Source: Candidatus Binatia bacterium
Lineage (GTDB): Bacteria; Desulfobacterota; Binatia; UBA12015
Direction: 5' to 3'
Assembly: GCA_036563615.1 (NCBI GenBank)
Contig: DATCMB010000023.1
Span: 310,001 to 374,000, forward strand
DNA: 64,000 nt
Each line of letters opens with the position of its first letter. Position 1 is the first letter of the stretch. The position numbers and the translations under genes are program-made. The notes beneath the pieces are model-generated. The model worked only from the letters and a program-made list of their open reading frames with translations. It was not told the origin of the DNA and made no database searches. This document shows, piece after piece, positions 48,389-56,993 of this stretch.

Positions 48389-49396
48389 TCAGCGCTCGCT
48401 CGCGTGGCAGCCCGTGCAGATCTTGTCGCCCTCCATCCAGGTCTTCGGATCGTTGCTGGGGTCGTCGTCGAGGTAGAGGGCGGCGCGCGCGTCGGCCTGC
48501 GCGATGCGCTCGTCGAGCAGCTCGCGCAGCGTCCAGGTGTCGGAGTTCGGTGCCGAGCGTGCGCTCGCGTAGAGCGCGCGCGCCCGCCGAGCGTCGCCTT
48601 GCTTGACGGCGATGTCGCCGAAGGTCAGCAGGATGCCCTCCCAGACGTGCGCGACCACCCCCAGGTTGTTGCACATGCGCCGCGCGCTCGGCTGCGTGCC
48701 TTCAGGATGGACGAAGCCGAGGCCGTCCTCGCCGCTCGCGACGAGCCCGCAGCCCTCGATCGTCGCCTCCATCGCCGCGACGGCGTCGGCGAACGCCGGG
48801 TGCGAGCGAGGCAGCGCGCCGAGCGTGATCGCGCGCACGCCGTTCACGTACACCGGATGCAGCGGAACGGCGTCCGCGAGGACCGCGCGCCCGTACTCGA
48901 CGCGCGATTCGTCGCCGACGTAGCTCCCGACCGTGACCTGCGCGACGCCGAGAAACGCTGCGGCGTGCTCGCTCTGCGGCCGCAGGGCGCGCGCGGTCTC
49001 GAGATGCTCGAGCATCGCCTGCGCTTCGTGCGCCATCTCGACGAGGTCGGGCTGCGGCGCCCCGCGCAGCTGCGTGAGGCGCCAGAGCCGCATGGTTCCG
49101 GCGTAGAACGCGCTCACGCCGTCCTGCGGGTCGCGGGCGACCGCGTCGTCGAGCGCCGCGATCACCGCGGGGAGCGCGTCGACGTCCGCGCGGACGAGCG
49201 CCGCGTACGCGTCCGCGACGGGATTGCCGCTCGGCGGCGTGGGCGGCTCGGGGTCTCCGTTTCCGCCGGGGCCGGAGGCCGTGCCGCCGCCGTCGCCGCA
49301 CGCGCACAGCGCGGCGCACGCGAGCAGCACGTAGGCGGCGCGTCGCAGGCGTCGGAGGACCGAGTGGCGGCGGGTGAGCGGGGTCGTCGTACGCAT
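48389..49396 (-). CDS. Lipoprotein with helical repeats and a C-terminal CxxCH
   Basis: 335 residues from ATG 49396 (MRTTTPLTRRHS); the frame reaches back to 49552 but without a ribosome site. The signal (LRRLRRAAYVLLACAALCAC) ends in a lipobox, then a Gly/Pro tether (GDGGGTASGPGGNGDPEPPTPPSG). Residues about 70-300 form TPR-like helical pairs (ALRPQSEHAAAFLGVAQVTVG, DARRARALYASARSAPNSDTWTLRELLDERIAQADARAAL). The chain ends KICTGCHASER, so a class c heme motif, Cys327-x2-Cys330-His331, sits four residues from the C-terminus. It is probably a periplasm-facing lipoprotein; heme attachment needs proof. Confidence 0.78.
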   Translation of the reverse strand: MRTTTPLTRRHSVLRRLRRAAYVLLACAALCACGDGGGTASGPGGNGDPEPPTPPSGNPVADAYAALVRADVDALPAVIAALDDAVARDPQDGVSAFYAGTMRLWRLTQLRGAPQPDLVEMAHEAQAMLEHLETARALRPQSEHAAAFLGVAQVTVGSYVGDESRVEYGRAVLADAVPLHPVYVNGVRAITLGALPRSHPAFADAVAAMEATIEGCGLVASGEDGLGFVHPEGTQPSARRMCNNLGVVAHVWEGILLTFGDIAVKQGDARRARALYASARSAPNSDTWTLRELLDERIAQADARAALYLDDDPSNDPKTWMEGDKICTGCHASER

Positions 49397-49586
49397 TGGG
49401 AGCAGGGCGTGAACCACGAGATGTGAGCCTCCTCGCGCGGCGCGCGGCCCGCCGCGCGGACGCCTTAGTCCGGATCGCGGCCGCAGGGAAGCGGAGCCGT
49501 CGCGGCCGTCTCCGATCTCGAAGAGCGCCGGGGCGCGTGGCGCTGCGTTCAAGATGGGCAGCTCCGACCCGATCGTCCCTCTGAAC

Positions 49587-49609
49587 GGCGTTCAGGCGAA
49601 TTGAACGCC
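49587..49609. promoter_or_regulatory. Overlapping GTTC/GAAC inverted repeats before the prepilin gene
   Basis: GGCGTTCA (49587-49594) and TGAACGCC (49602-49609) form a perfect 8-bp inverted repeat with 7-nt spacer, and CTGAACGGCGTTCAG overlaps it at 49581-49595. It lies 59 nt upstream of the prepilin-like gene. Operator or attenuator-like hairpin; the factor is unknown. Confidence 0.4.
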
Positions 49610-49667
49610 CCTCTCGCAGAACGACGGGCGCGAGCACGGCTCGGGCCCACGCGACAGGGAGCACGCC

Positions 49668-50153
49668 ATGAACGCACGCAATCGGATTCGTCGCCAGGCC
49701 GGATTCACCCTCATCGAGCTGACCGCGTTGATCGCGATCGTCGCGGTCCTCGTCGGCACGCTGCTGCCCGCGGTGCAGCGGCTCGAGACCACGGCCACCG
49801 CCATGAAGCGCAACCCGAAGCTCGCCGACCTCGCGGGCGAGATCCTCGCCCTGCAGGACGAGGCGCGAAGCGGCGCGCAGACCTTCTTCCTCGACCTCGG
49901 CGCCGCCGCGGCCGACACGGACGATCCCCGGGCGATCGCCTCGCTCGACGCCCTCGAGCCCTTCTGCGACGCCGACGTGAGGCTCGCCAGCCTGCGCAAG
50001 GAGGTCGACCGCCGCGGCGCCGCGTCGAGCCTGCCGAAGGCGCAGCGCAAGCACCTGGCCGAGGTCAGCGGCGCGATCGACGACCTGCTGCCTGCCGTGC
50101 AGCGTCTCGGCGACCTGGTACGAGCCAGCGCCCACAGCCCGTGCGCTCGCTGA
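49668..50153 (+). CDS. Prepilin-like protein (type IV pilin N-terminus)
   Basis: 161 residues. The N-terminus MNARNRIRRQAG-FTLIELTALIAIVAVLVGTLLP is a class III signal: a short basic leader ending Gly12, then Phe13, Glu17 and a hydrophobic helix, as cut and methylated by prepilin peptidase. The rest is helical and charged (KLADLAGEILALQDEARSGAQTFFLDLGAAAA, LPKAQRKHLAEVSGAIDDLLPAVQRLGDL) without the usual pilin beta sheet or C-terminal disulfide. It may be a minor pseudopilin or a secretion-system accessory. No other pilus gene is nearby. A GGGAGC site precedes ATG 49668. Confidence 0.8.
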   Translation: MNARNRIRRQAGFTLIELTALIAIVAVLVGTLLPAVQRLETTATAMKRNPKLADLAGEILALQDEARSGAQTFFLDLGAAAADTDDPRAIASLDALEPFCDADVRLASLRKEVDRRGAASSLPKAQRKHLAEVSGAIDDLLPAVQRLGDLVRASAHSPCAR

Positions 50154-50211
50154 GCGCCCTCACCACCGAGCGACCTCCCTCACGCCGAGCCCCTCTTCAA
50201 GGAGACGCACG

Positions 50212-50544
50212 ATGAACCTCACGACCAAGCTCAAGACCGCAACCGCCATCCTCGTGCTCGCCGTCTCGGTGGGCAGCGTCGCGGTCGGCACCGCGCACGG
50301 CGCGACCGACCGTGAGAAGCACCAGCAGCGCGGCGCCAAGTTCGCAGTGCCGCCTGGCTCCACGAAGCTGCGCGCGATGTGCATCTGTAAGGACGGCTCG
50401 TCGCGCCACGGCGCGCTCGGCAACCTCCGCCAGTTCCTTCACAACGACCTGGTGTACGTGTCCTGCAGCGTGCCGACGTTCACGGCGGCGGGCCAGACGA
50501 ACGGCTCGTACGCCTGCTCGACCTTCGAGCCGCTCGTGAAGTGA
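50212..50544 (+). CDS. Small secreted protein of unknown function
   Basis: 110 residues with AAGGAGACGCACG before ATG 50212. Signal peptide MNLTTKLKTATAILVLAVSVGSVAVGTAHGA. The mature part of about 80 residues has four cysteines (AMCICKDGSS, LVYVSCSVPTF, SYACSTFEPLVK), probably two disulfides. It starts 58 nt after the prepilin-like gene and may share its transcript. I recognise no family. Confidence 0.72.
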   Translation: MNLTTKLKTATAILVLAVSVGSVAVGTAHGATDREKHQQRGAKFAVPPGSTKLRAMCICKDGSSRHGALGNLRQFLHNDLVYVSCSVPTFTAAGQTNGSYACSTFEPLVK

Positions 50545-50607
50545 CGCGAGCGGCCGCGGCTCGCGAGGCGGCTGGTCTCGGCGCCGCACGGTGATAAGGG
50601 TGGCCGG

Positions 50608-51561
50608 GTGAGCCGCGTCACGATCCGGCCGCTGCGCGACACCGACCTCGACGAGGCGGATCGCATCTTTCGCCTCGCGTTCGGCACGTACGTCGGCCTC
50701 CCCGATCCGATGGAGTTCGCGGGCGAGGCCGACTACGTGCGTACGCGCTTTGCGACCGCTCCCGAGGCGGCGATCGCGGCGGAGCTCGACGGCGAGCTGG
50801 TCGGCTCGAACTTCGCGCTGCGGCGCGGCAGCCTCGCGTACTTCGGTCCGCTGACGGTGCGGCCGGAGCTGCAGAACCAGGGCATCGCCCAGCAGCTTCT
50901 CGCCGCGACCATGGACGTCTTCGCTCGCTGGGGCGTCGAGCACGCGGGGCTGTTCACCTTCCCGCACAGCGCGAAGCACGTCGCGCTCTACCAGAAGTTC
51001 GGCTTCTGGCCGGGGCACCTGATGGCGATCATGGCGGCGCCGGTGACGCACGAGGCGGTGCACGGCGCGCCGCTCGCCGGCACGGCGCTGCTCTCGGAGC
51101 TCGCCGCGCCCGAGCAGGAAGCGGCGCTCGCAGGCTGCTGCGCGATCGCGGACGCGCTGCTGCCGGGCCTCGACCCGAGCGACGAGATCGCGGCGATTGC
51201 GCGCCTCGGGCTCGGCGACACCGTGCTGGTCCTCGACGGCGACGACGTGCAGGCGTTCGCGTTCTGCCACTGCGGACCCGGCACGGAAGCGGGCGCCGAC
51301 GCGTGCTTCGCCAAGCACGCGATGGTGCGTCCGGGCGCGGGCGAGGCGACGCTCGGACGGCTGCTCGACGGCTGCGCGGCGCTCGCCGCCAGGCGCTCGC
51401 TCGGAACGCTCACCGCGGGGGTGAGCACCGCGAACCGCGCAGCGTACCGTCATCTGATCGGGCGCGGCTTCCGCACGCAGCTGCACGGCGTCGAGATGCA
51501 CCGGCCAGAAGGCCCGGCGTACCACGTGCCCGAGGCGCTCGTGCTCGACGACTGGCGCTGA
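50608..51561 (+). CDS. Two-domain GNAT N-acetyltransferase
   Basis: 317 residues from GTG 50608 (GATAAGGG upstream). The N-terminal GNAT domain is complete: VTIRPLRDTDLDEADRIFRLAFGTYVG, then LRRGSLAYFGPLTVRPELQNQGIAQQLLAATMDVFARWGVEHAGLFTFPHSAKHVALYQKFGFWPGHLMAIM, with acetyl-CoA motif A (QNQGIA). The C-terminal half (about 165-317) looks like a second, weaker GNAT unit (AFCHCGPGTEAGADACFAKHAMVRPGAGEATLGRLLDGC, AYRHLIGRGFRTQLHGVEMHR). The substrate is unknown. The stop is 19 nt before the methyltransferase start, so they are likely co-transcribed. Confidence 0.85.
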   Translation: MSRVTIRPLRDTDLDEADRIFRLAFGTYVGLPDPMEFAGEADYVRTRFATAPEAAIAAELDGELVGSNFALRRGSLAYFGPLTVRPELQNQGIAQQLLAATMDVFARWGVEHAGLFTFPHSAKHVALYQKFGFWPGHLMAIMAAPVTHEAVHGAPLAGTALLSELAAPEQEAALAGCCAIADALLPGLDPSDEIAAIARLGLGDTVLVLDGDDVQAFAFCHCGPGTEAGADACFAKHAMVRPGAGEATLGRLLDGCAALAARRSLGTLTAGVSTANRAAYRHLIGRGFRTQLHGVEMHRPEGPAYHVPEALVLDDWR

Positions 51562-51580
51562 ACGAGGAGGGGAGCCGCAG

Positions 51581-52594
51581 ATGACGCACGACCCGAGTCC
51601 CGCAGGTCTGTTCGAGGAGTTCTTCGCCTTCTTGCGCACCGGCGTGCTGAAGGCGGCGCTCGAGCTCGACCTCTTCACGCGCCTCGCGGACGGTCCGAGG
51701 ACCGCCGAGCAGCTCGCCGCGGCAACCGCGAGCGATCCACGCGGGGTGCGCATCGTGCTCGACTCGCTGTGCGTCTTCGGGCTGCTCGAGAAGAACGCGA
51801 GCGGCGCCTACGCGCTGCGTCCGCTCGCGCAGATGATGCTCGTGCGCAGCTCGCCCGCGTACGCCGGCGGCTTCATGCGGATCACCGCGAACCGCCGGCT
51901 GTGGGACGCGGCGGGAGATCTCGCGTCGATCGTGCGCACCGGCGAGCCGCCGGAGGCGATGGTCGAGACGCCGGGGCACGAGTTCTGGGTCGAGTTCGCG
52001 GAAGCGTCGGAGCAGATGTCGACCATGGGCGCGGGGCTCGTCGCGGAGCTGCTCGAGCTCGATCGGGATGCGTCGCTCGAGGTGCTCGACGTCGCGTGTG
52101 GATCGGGCGTCTACGGCTTCGCGGTGCTCGACAAGGTCCCCGGCGCGCGCTTGACGTCGCTCGACTGGCCGAACGTGCTCGAGCGCGCGCGCCGGATCGC
52201 GGAGAAGCGCGGGCTCGCGGATCGCGTCACCTGGCTCGGCGGCAGCGCCTTCGACGCGCCGCTCCCCGAGGGCAAGTTCGACCTCGTGCTGGCGAGCCAC
52301 TTCTACCACCACTTCTCGCCCGAGCAGAACGTCGAGCTCTCGCGTCGGCTGCTCGCGACGCTCAAGCCCGGTGGCACGCTCGCGATCCAGGACTGGGTCG
52401 TCGACGACGACCGCACGGGGCCGCCGCAGGCGGTGCTGTTCGCCGTCGTCATGCTGGCGTCGACGCGCTCGGGCGACGTCTATACGCTCGGCGAGTACCG
52501 CCGCATGCTCGAGAGCGCGGGCTTCGCCGACGTCGCCGCGCGCGAGGTGCCGATGATCGGCGCGCAGCTCGTGCTCGCCCGCCGTCCGACCTGA
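51581..52594 (+). CDS. SAM-dependent O-methyltransferase family protein
   Basis: 337 residues. The N-terminal dimerisation/winged-helix domain is typical of small-molecule O-methyltransferases (FLRTGVLKAALELDLFTRLADGPRTAEQLAAATASDPRGVRIVLDSLCVFGLLEKNASGAYALRPLAQMML). The SAM fold follows with VLDVACGSGVYGFAVLDKVPGARLTSLDWPNVLERARRIAEK (motif I), SFDLVLASHFYHHFSPEQNVELSRRLLATLKPGGTLAIQDWVVDDD. The methyl acceptor is not predictable; the catalytic His may be in SHFYHHF. It is preceded by GAGGAGGGGAGCC and belongs with the GNAT gene upstream. Confidence 0.87.
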   Translation: MTHDPSPAGLFEEFFAFLRTGVLKAALELDLFTRLADGPRTAEQLAAATASDPRGVRIVLDSLCVFGLLEKNASGAYALRPLAQMMLVRSSPAYAGGFMRITANRRLWDAAGDLASIVRTGEPPEAMVETPGHEFWVEFAEASEQMSTMGAGLVAELLELDRDASLEVLDVACGSGVYGFAVLDKVPGARLTSLDWPNVLERARRIAEKRGLADRVTWLGGSAFDAPLPEGKFDLVLASHFYHHFSPEQNVELSRRLLATLKPGGTLAIQDWVVDDDRTGPPQAVLFAVVMLASTRSGDVYTLGEYRRMLESAGFADVAAREVPMIGAQLVLARRPT

Positions 52595-52670
52595 GCTCCG
52601 CAGCGTCCCCGTCCTCCTGACTAAGGTAGGAGGGCGCACACGCCGACATCGCCCGACGGAGGAGAAGGCG

Positions 52671-54314
52671 ATGGCGATGAAGCGGCGTGACCAGCGACGA
52701 CGTCGGGCATCGGCGGTCGACAGCAGCGGCAGCGGCGGCATGACGCGGCGCGAGTTCCTCGCCGCGGGCGCCGGCGCCGGGCTCATTGCGGCGCGCCCCA
52801 GGCTGCCGATCATCCGCCCGCGCAGCGATCGACCGCGCAACATCCTCGTCCTGATGACCGACCAGGAGCGCTACCCGACGCACTGGCCGGCGGGATGGGC
52901 GGAGCAGAACCTGCCCGCGATGGCGCGCATCAAGCGCAACGGGCTCACGTTCAACCGCGCTTACACGGCGGCGGCGGAGTGCTCGCCGAGTCGCGCCGTC
53001 ATGCTGACCGGCCAGCACGCGAACGTGAACCAGGTCGCGATCACGCTGAAGCCGCCCGGCTTGCCGACCAAGAACCAGCTCGTGAACGTCGCCTCGCTGC
53101 TGCAGCAGCACACGGACTACATCGTCTCGTGGAAGGGCAAGTGGCACCTGAGCTTCTCGCTGCAGGGCAACGAGAGCTGGACCGAGGCCGACATCGCCGG
53201 GATGGCGGATCGCTTCGGACCGCTCTTCTGGAATCCGCCCGACGCCGGCACCTCGGCGGGCGGCGAGCGCATCGAGACCCTGGGTGGCGGGATCCCGAAC
53301 AACGACGGCCGCTACGTCATGGGTCCCGACGTGGACGATCCCGGCCAGACGCCGGGCTTCGGTCAGAGCGTGCTCGAGTTCCTCGCCGAGATCGGCAGCA
53401 CGCCGCGCGCGAAGCGGCGGCCGTTCTGCCTCTTCGTCTCGCTCGTGAACCCGCACGACGTGGGCTACTTCCCGAACGGCTGGGAGGAGGGCGGCTACCG
53501 GCTCGAGGACTTCGCGAACCTCGGCATCCCGCTCCCCGGCAACGCGAACGACGATCTGCTGACGAAGCCGAGCGTGCAGCTCCGCTTCCGCAACTCCTAC
53601 GACGCGGTCGCGCCGCTCGACGGGCCGACGCAGTGGAGCAACTACGTCAACTTCTACGCCTACCTGCACACGGTGGTCGATCAGCACATCGGACGTGTGC
53701 TTGACGCGCTCGACGAGTGGGATCTCACCGACGACACGATCGTCCTGCGCCTCGCCGACCACGGCGAGATGGGCCTGTCCCACGGGCTCCGGCAGAAGAG
53801 CTACAACGCGTACGAGGAGACGATCCACGTCCCGCTGATCGTCTACAACCCGCGTCTCTACCCGACGCCGCTCGAGACCGACGCGTTCTACTGCCACCTC
53901 GACCTGATGCCGACGATCGCCGAGCTCGCCGGCATCCGCGGCGTCCCGGTCGGGCGCGGCGTCAGCATGGTGCCGGTGCTGAACCACCCGGACTTCGCGG
54001 TGCAGGACGGGATCCTGTTCACCTTCGACGACGTCTTCAACCTGTCCCCCGACGTCCCGGGCGGGCACATCCGCGCGCTGCGCACCGGCGACTGGACCTA
54101 CGCCGTCTACTTCGATCTCGTCGGCGGGGCGTTCGAGTACGAGCTCTACGATCTCGCGAGCGATCCGGGTCAGCTCCACAACCTGGTCTTCGGCGATCCG
54201 CCGCCCGACGTGCGCAACGAGTGGAACTACCTGCACGCGCGGCTCACGGAGAAGATGCTCGAGGCGGACGCGATGCCGGAGGGCGTGATCTGGCCGGAGC
54301 GTCCGGCGGGCTGA
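52671..54314 (+). CDS. Sulfatase (arylsulfatase family), Tat-like leader
   Basis: 547 residues. The N-terminus carries TRREFLAAGAGAGLIAA, a twin-arginine-type leader (after a basic stretch), so it is exported folded. The sulfatase core is clear: NILVLMTDQERYP (metal Asp pair), CSPSRAVMLTGQ with Cys104 to be converted to formylglycine, VSWKGKWHLS (Lys-x-His), DDTIVLRLADHGEMGLSHGL (metal Asp-His), KKSYNAYEETIHVPLIVYNP. A C-terminal subdomain (LRTGDWTYAVYFDLVGGAFEYELYDLASDPGQLHNL) is standard. It removes sulfate from organic sulfate esters in the periplasm. No dedicated maturase is seen nearby. GGAGGAGAAGGCG precedes ATG 52671. Confidence 0.9.
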   Translation: MAMKRRDQRRRRASAVDSSGSGGMTRREFLAAGAGAGLIAARPRLPIIRPRSDRPRNILVLMTDQERYPTHWPAGWAEQNLPAMARIKRNGLTFNRAYTAAAECSPSRAVMLTGQHANVNQVAITLKPPGLPTKNQLVNVASLLQQHTDYIVSWKGKWHLSFSLQGNESWTEADIAGMADRFGPLFWNPPDAGTSAGGERIETLGGGIPNNDGRYVMGPDVDDPGQTPGFGQSVLEFLAEIGSTPRAKRRPFCLFVSLVNPHDVGYFPNGWEEGGYRLEDFANLGIPLPGNANDDLLTKPSVQLRFRNSYDAVAPLDGPTQWSNYVNFYAYLHTVVDQHIGRVLDALDEWDLTDDTIVLRLADHGEMGLSHGLRQKSYNAYEETIHVPLIVYNPRLYPTPLETDAFYCHLDLMPTIAELAGIRGVPVGRGVSMVPVLNHPDFAVQDGILFTFDDVFNLSPDVPGGHIRALRTGDWTYAVYFDLVGGAFEYELYDLASDPGQLHNLVFGDPPPDVRNEWNYLHARLTEKMLEADAMPEGVIWPERPAG

Positions 54315-54374
54315 TGCTCGACGGCGACGTGCGCGTGGCGGTGTCGCGCGCGGCGCGGCAGGAGTGGTCTCGCG

Positions 54375-54440
54375 GCTAGGCCGCGGCGTTCCTCGACGCG
54401 GCAGCGCGCGGTGCGCTAGGCCGCGGCGTCCGTCGACATC
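54375..54440. repeat. Imperfect 40-bp tandem duplication at the histidine kinase 3' end
   Basis: GCTAGGCCGCGGCGT (54375-54389) recurs at 54415-54429, each followed by a similar C-TCGAC-GCGGC string. The second copy includes the kinase stop codon and last Ala codons; the first lies just past it. It is a local duplication of the gene end, 40 bp apart. Confidence 0.5.
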
Positions 54441-55837
54441 GCGGCGCGCGCGCCGCCGATGCTCGCGCCGACGCCCGGTGCCGCGATCAGCCGCGCGGTG
54501 AAGTGGAAGCGGCTGCCCTCGCCGAGCTTGCTCTCGACCCAGATCTGGCCGCCCATCAGGCGCACGAGGCGCGCGCAGATCGCGAGCCCGAGGCCCGCGC
54601 CGTCGGTGCGCATGGTGCGCGCGGCGTCGCCCTGCACGAAGGCGTCGAAGATCTCGTGCTGCTGCGACGGCGCGATGCCGACGCCGGTGTCGGTGACGCA
54701 GAAGTGGAGCTGCCGGTGCGCGCCGCGGCCGCTGTTCGCGCGCCGCACGTCGACGTGCACCGAGCCCTCCGGCGTGAACTTGATGCCGTTCGCGACCAGG
54801 TTGACGAGCACCTGATTGAGGCGCTCGGCGTCGCCCTCGAGCACGTCGGGGACGTCCTCGGCGACCGTCCACGACAGATCGAGCCCCTTGTCCTGCGCGA
54901 GCCAGCCGAGCGGCTCGAGCGCGTCCTCGAGCCAGCGCCGCAGCGCGAACGGACGCGAGGTGAGGCGCAGCTTGCCGGCGTCGATCTTGGCGAAGTCGAG
55001 GATGTCGTTGACCAGCGTGAGCAGGGTGTTCGCGGCGCCGCGCGTGCGCTGCAGGTAGCTGCGCTGCTCCGGCGTGAGCTCCGACTCGAGCGCCATGTCC
55101 GTCATCCCGAAGATGACGTTCATCGGCGTGCGGATCTCGTGGCTCATGGTGGCGAGGAACTCGGTCTTGGCGCGGCTCGCGACCTCGGCGAGCTCCTTCG
55201 CCTGCGCGAGCTTGACCTCGCGCTCGCGCAGCTCCTGCGTCAGCAAGAAGTCCGAGCGCAGGTAGCGCTCGGTCAGCTCGGCGCCGAGGATGCCGACGCC
55301 GACGAGGACCAGCGGGTAGATCACGAGGACGTCGATCGGGCCGCTGACCTGGACCCCACCCGTCACGCCGAGCACCGTGCCCTTCACGAACAGCGACGCG
55401 ATGTACGTCGCGACCGGACCGAGGCATGCCCACGCCTGCGCGCGCCAGCCCCAGGGTAGGACCACGCACGCGGTCGAGCAGATCCCGATCACGATCAGCA
55501 GCGAGCGCTCTGCCGACGCGCCGGTCGACCAGTGGTAGAAGTTCGACGCGATCCCCGCGAGGTTCACGCCGAGCACCGCGATCAGGATCGAGAGGTTGAC
55601 GTTGCGGCGCACCGTCGCGAGCAACGCGCCCGCGATCATGACGAAGACGAAATCGGTCGCGAGCAGCGTCAAGCGTCGATCGGGGAAGTGGATCCACTCG
55701 AGCGCCGCGCCGGCGAAGCCGCACGCGAGCAGGATGCCGACGGCGAGCGGCAACCGCTCCGCGACGCGACGCCGTGCTTGGTCCCGGAACGCAGATTCGA
55801 AGGGTCCAAGGGTGACGGCGTCCTCGGGTGGCAGCAT
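54416..55837 (-). CDS. Membrane sensor histidine kinase
   Basis: 473 residues. Six or so hydrophobic segments at about 30-185 (LAVGILLACGFAGAALEW, LLATDFVFVMIAGALLATV, LSILIAVLGVNLAGIAS, LLIVIGICSTACVVLPW, LVIYPLVLVGVGILGAEL) form a membrane sensor without a large periplasmic loop. A coiled-coil-like linker (195-225) leads to the phosphoacceptor His233 in FLATMSHEIRTPMNVIFGM, then the ATPase with LNQVLVNLVANGIKFTPEG (N box), CVTDTGVGIAP (G1), DGAGLGLAICARLVRLMGG (G2). The family partner would be a response regulator; a single-domain one lies at 56994-57401, 1.2 kb away with another gene between them. Confidence 0.9.
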   Translation of the reverse strand: MLPPEDAVTLGPFESAFRDQARRRVAERLPLAVGILLACGFAGAALEWIHFPDRRLTLLATDFVFVMIAGALLATVRRNVNLSILIAVLGVNLAGIASNFYHWSTGASAERSLLIVIGICSTACVVLPWGWRAQAWACLGPVATYIASLFVKGTVLGVTGGVQVSGPIDVLVIYPLVLVGVGILGAELTERYLRSDFLLTQELREREVKLAQAKELAEVASRAKTEFLATMSHEIRTPMNVIFGMTDMALESELTPEQRSYLQRTRGAANTLLTLVNDILDFAKIDAGKLRLTSRPFALRRWLEDALEPLGWLAQDKGLDLSWTVAEDVPDVLEGDAERLNQVLVNLVANGIKFTPEGSVHVDVRRANSGRGAHRQLHFCVTDTGVGIAPSQQHEIFDAFVQGDAARTMRTDGAGLGLAICARLVRLMGGQIWVESKLGEGSRFHFTARLIAAPGVGASIGGARAAMSTDAAA

Positions 55838-55998
55838 GGTGCGACACCTATAGGCTTACGTCCGATCGCTACGCAACAAAATTTCACTTGAGAGGATGAT
55901 CTTCGGCGGCGTCCGGTCGGATGGATGCTTTCACCCTCGTCGCGGACCGTTAAGATGAAGCTTCTGGCCCGGGGCCGGGGAAGGGAAGCGATGAAAGA

Positions 55999-56835
55999 AT
56001 GAGCACCGCCAGGATCGGAGACGTCGAGCTCTACTACGAGGAGCACGGAAGCGGCGACCCGCTGCTCCTGATCATGGGGCTCGCGGCCGACTCGCAGGCC
56101 TGGATGTTCCAGATCCCCGACTTTGCGCAGCGCTACCGCACCATCGCATTCGACAACCGCGGCGTCGGCCGCAGCTCCAAGCCGCCCGGACCCTACACCA
56201 TCCACGGCATGGCCGACGATGCGGCGGGCCTGCTCGACTTCCTGAGGATCCCGCGTGCGCACGTGGTCGGCGTGTCGATGGGCGGCATGATCGCGCAGGA
56301 GCTCGCGCTGCGACATCCCGAGAAGGTGCGCGGGCTGGTGCTCGCCTGCACGTACCCCGAGCCCGACAGCGACGTCGAGGAGCGCCGCCGCTTCACGCTG
56401 CACCAGTTCGGCGGCACGCTCGACGAGTCGGGCACGATGAAGGTCGACGTCTCGACCATCAACCCGATGCTGTTCCTGCAGCAGCTCCTGCCCGCCGTCT
56501 TCAACCAGGAGTTCATCGAGCGCGAGCTGGCGAAGCTCATGCAGATCTTCGGCGGCGCGCTGCAGTGGGGCTTCTCGATGGAGGCGATCCTCGGTCAGGT
56601 GTCGGCGGTGATGAGCCACCGCACGACCGACCGCCTGAGGAACATCAAGAGCCCGACGCTGGTCATCACCGGCGACGCCGACCGCCTGGTGCCGCCCGCG
56701 AACTCCGACATCCTGGCGCGCGAGATCCCGGGCGCGAAGCTGGTCAAGATCCCGGGCGGCAGCCACGGCTTCAACTTCGAGACGCCGGAGATCTTCAACC
56801 GCGAGGTGCTGGCGTTCCTCGAGACCGTTCCTTGA
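55999..56835 (+). CDS. Alpha/beta fold hydrolase
   Basis: 278 residues of a classical soluble hydrolase: GDPLLLIMGLAADSQAW (oxyanion region), TIAFDNRGVGRSSKPPGPYTIHGMADDAAGLLDFLRIPRAHVVGVSMGGMIAQELALRHP (nucleophile Ser in GVSMGG), PTLVITGDADRLVPPANS (Asp) and KIPGGSHGFNFETPEIFN (His). It acts on an ester or similar small molecule; it belongs to the 3-oxoadipate enol-lactonase/haloperoxidase-like branch by sequence style. No signal peptide. It is divergent from the histidine kinase gene across 161 nt that contain AAAATTTCACTTGAGAGG as the only AT-rich patch. Confidence 0.88.
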   Translation: MSTARIGDVELYYEEHGSGDPLLLIMGLAADSQAWMFQIPDFAQRYRTIAFDNRGVGRSSKPPGPYTIHGMADDAAGLLDFLRIPRAHVVGVSMGGMIAQELALRHPEKVRGLVLACTYPEPDSDVEERRRFTLHQFGGTLDESGTMKVDVSTINPMLFLQQLLPAVFNQEFIERELAKLMQIFGGALQWGFSMEAILGQVSAVMSHRTTDRLRNIKSPTLVITGDADRLVPPANSDILAREIPGAKLVKIPGGSHGFNFETPEIFNREVLAFLETVP

Positions 56836-56874
56836 CGGCGTCGCGCTCGTCGAGCGGGACGGCGTCGCGCTCGT
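56834..56874. repeat. Two 17-bp direct repeats after the hydrolase gene
   Basis: GACGGCGTCGCGCTCGT occurs at 56834-56850 and exactly again at 56858-56874, a 24-bp period. The first copy begins inside the hydrolase stop codon. It looks like a small local duplication without obvious role. Confidence 0.5.
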
Positions 56875-56993
56875 AGACCGGCTCGACGCTCGGCTCGACC
56901 GCGAGCGGCACGAGCGCGGTCCTCCTCGGGCTCTCTCGCGAGAACGTCATGGTGCGGTCGGCATGCTGGATCGTCGCGAGCCGCGCGACGCGC

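Noticed and set aside
52613..52633. CCTCCT/AGGAGG hairpin between methyltransferase and sulfatase genes
   Set aside because: Only six base pairs with a 9-nt loop, and the AGGAGG arm may be part of the leader; too weak to call a terminator.
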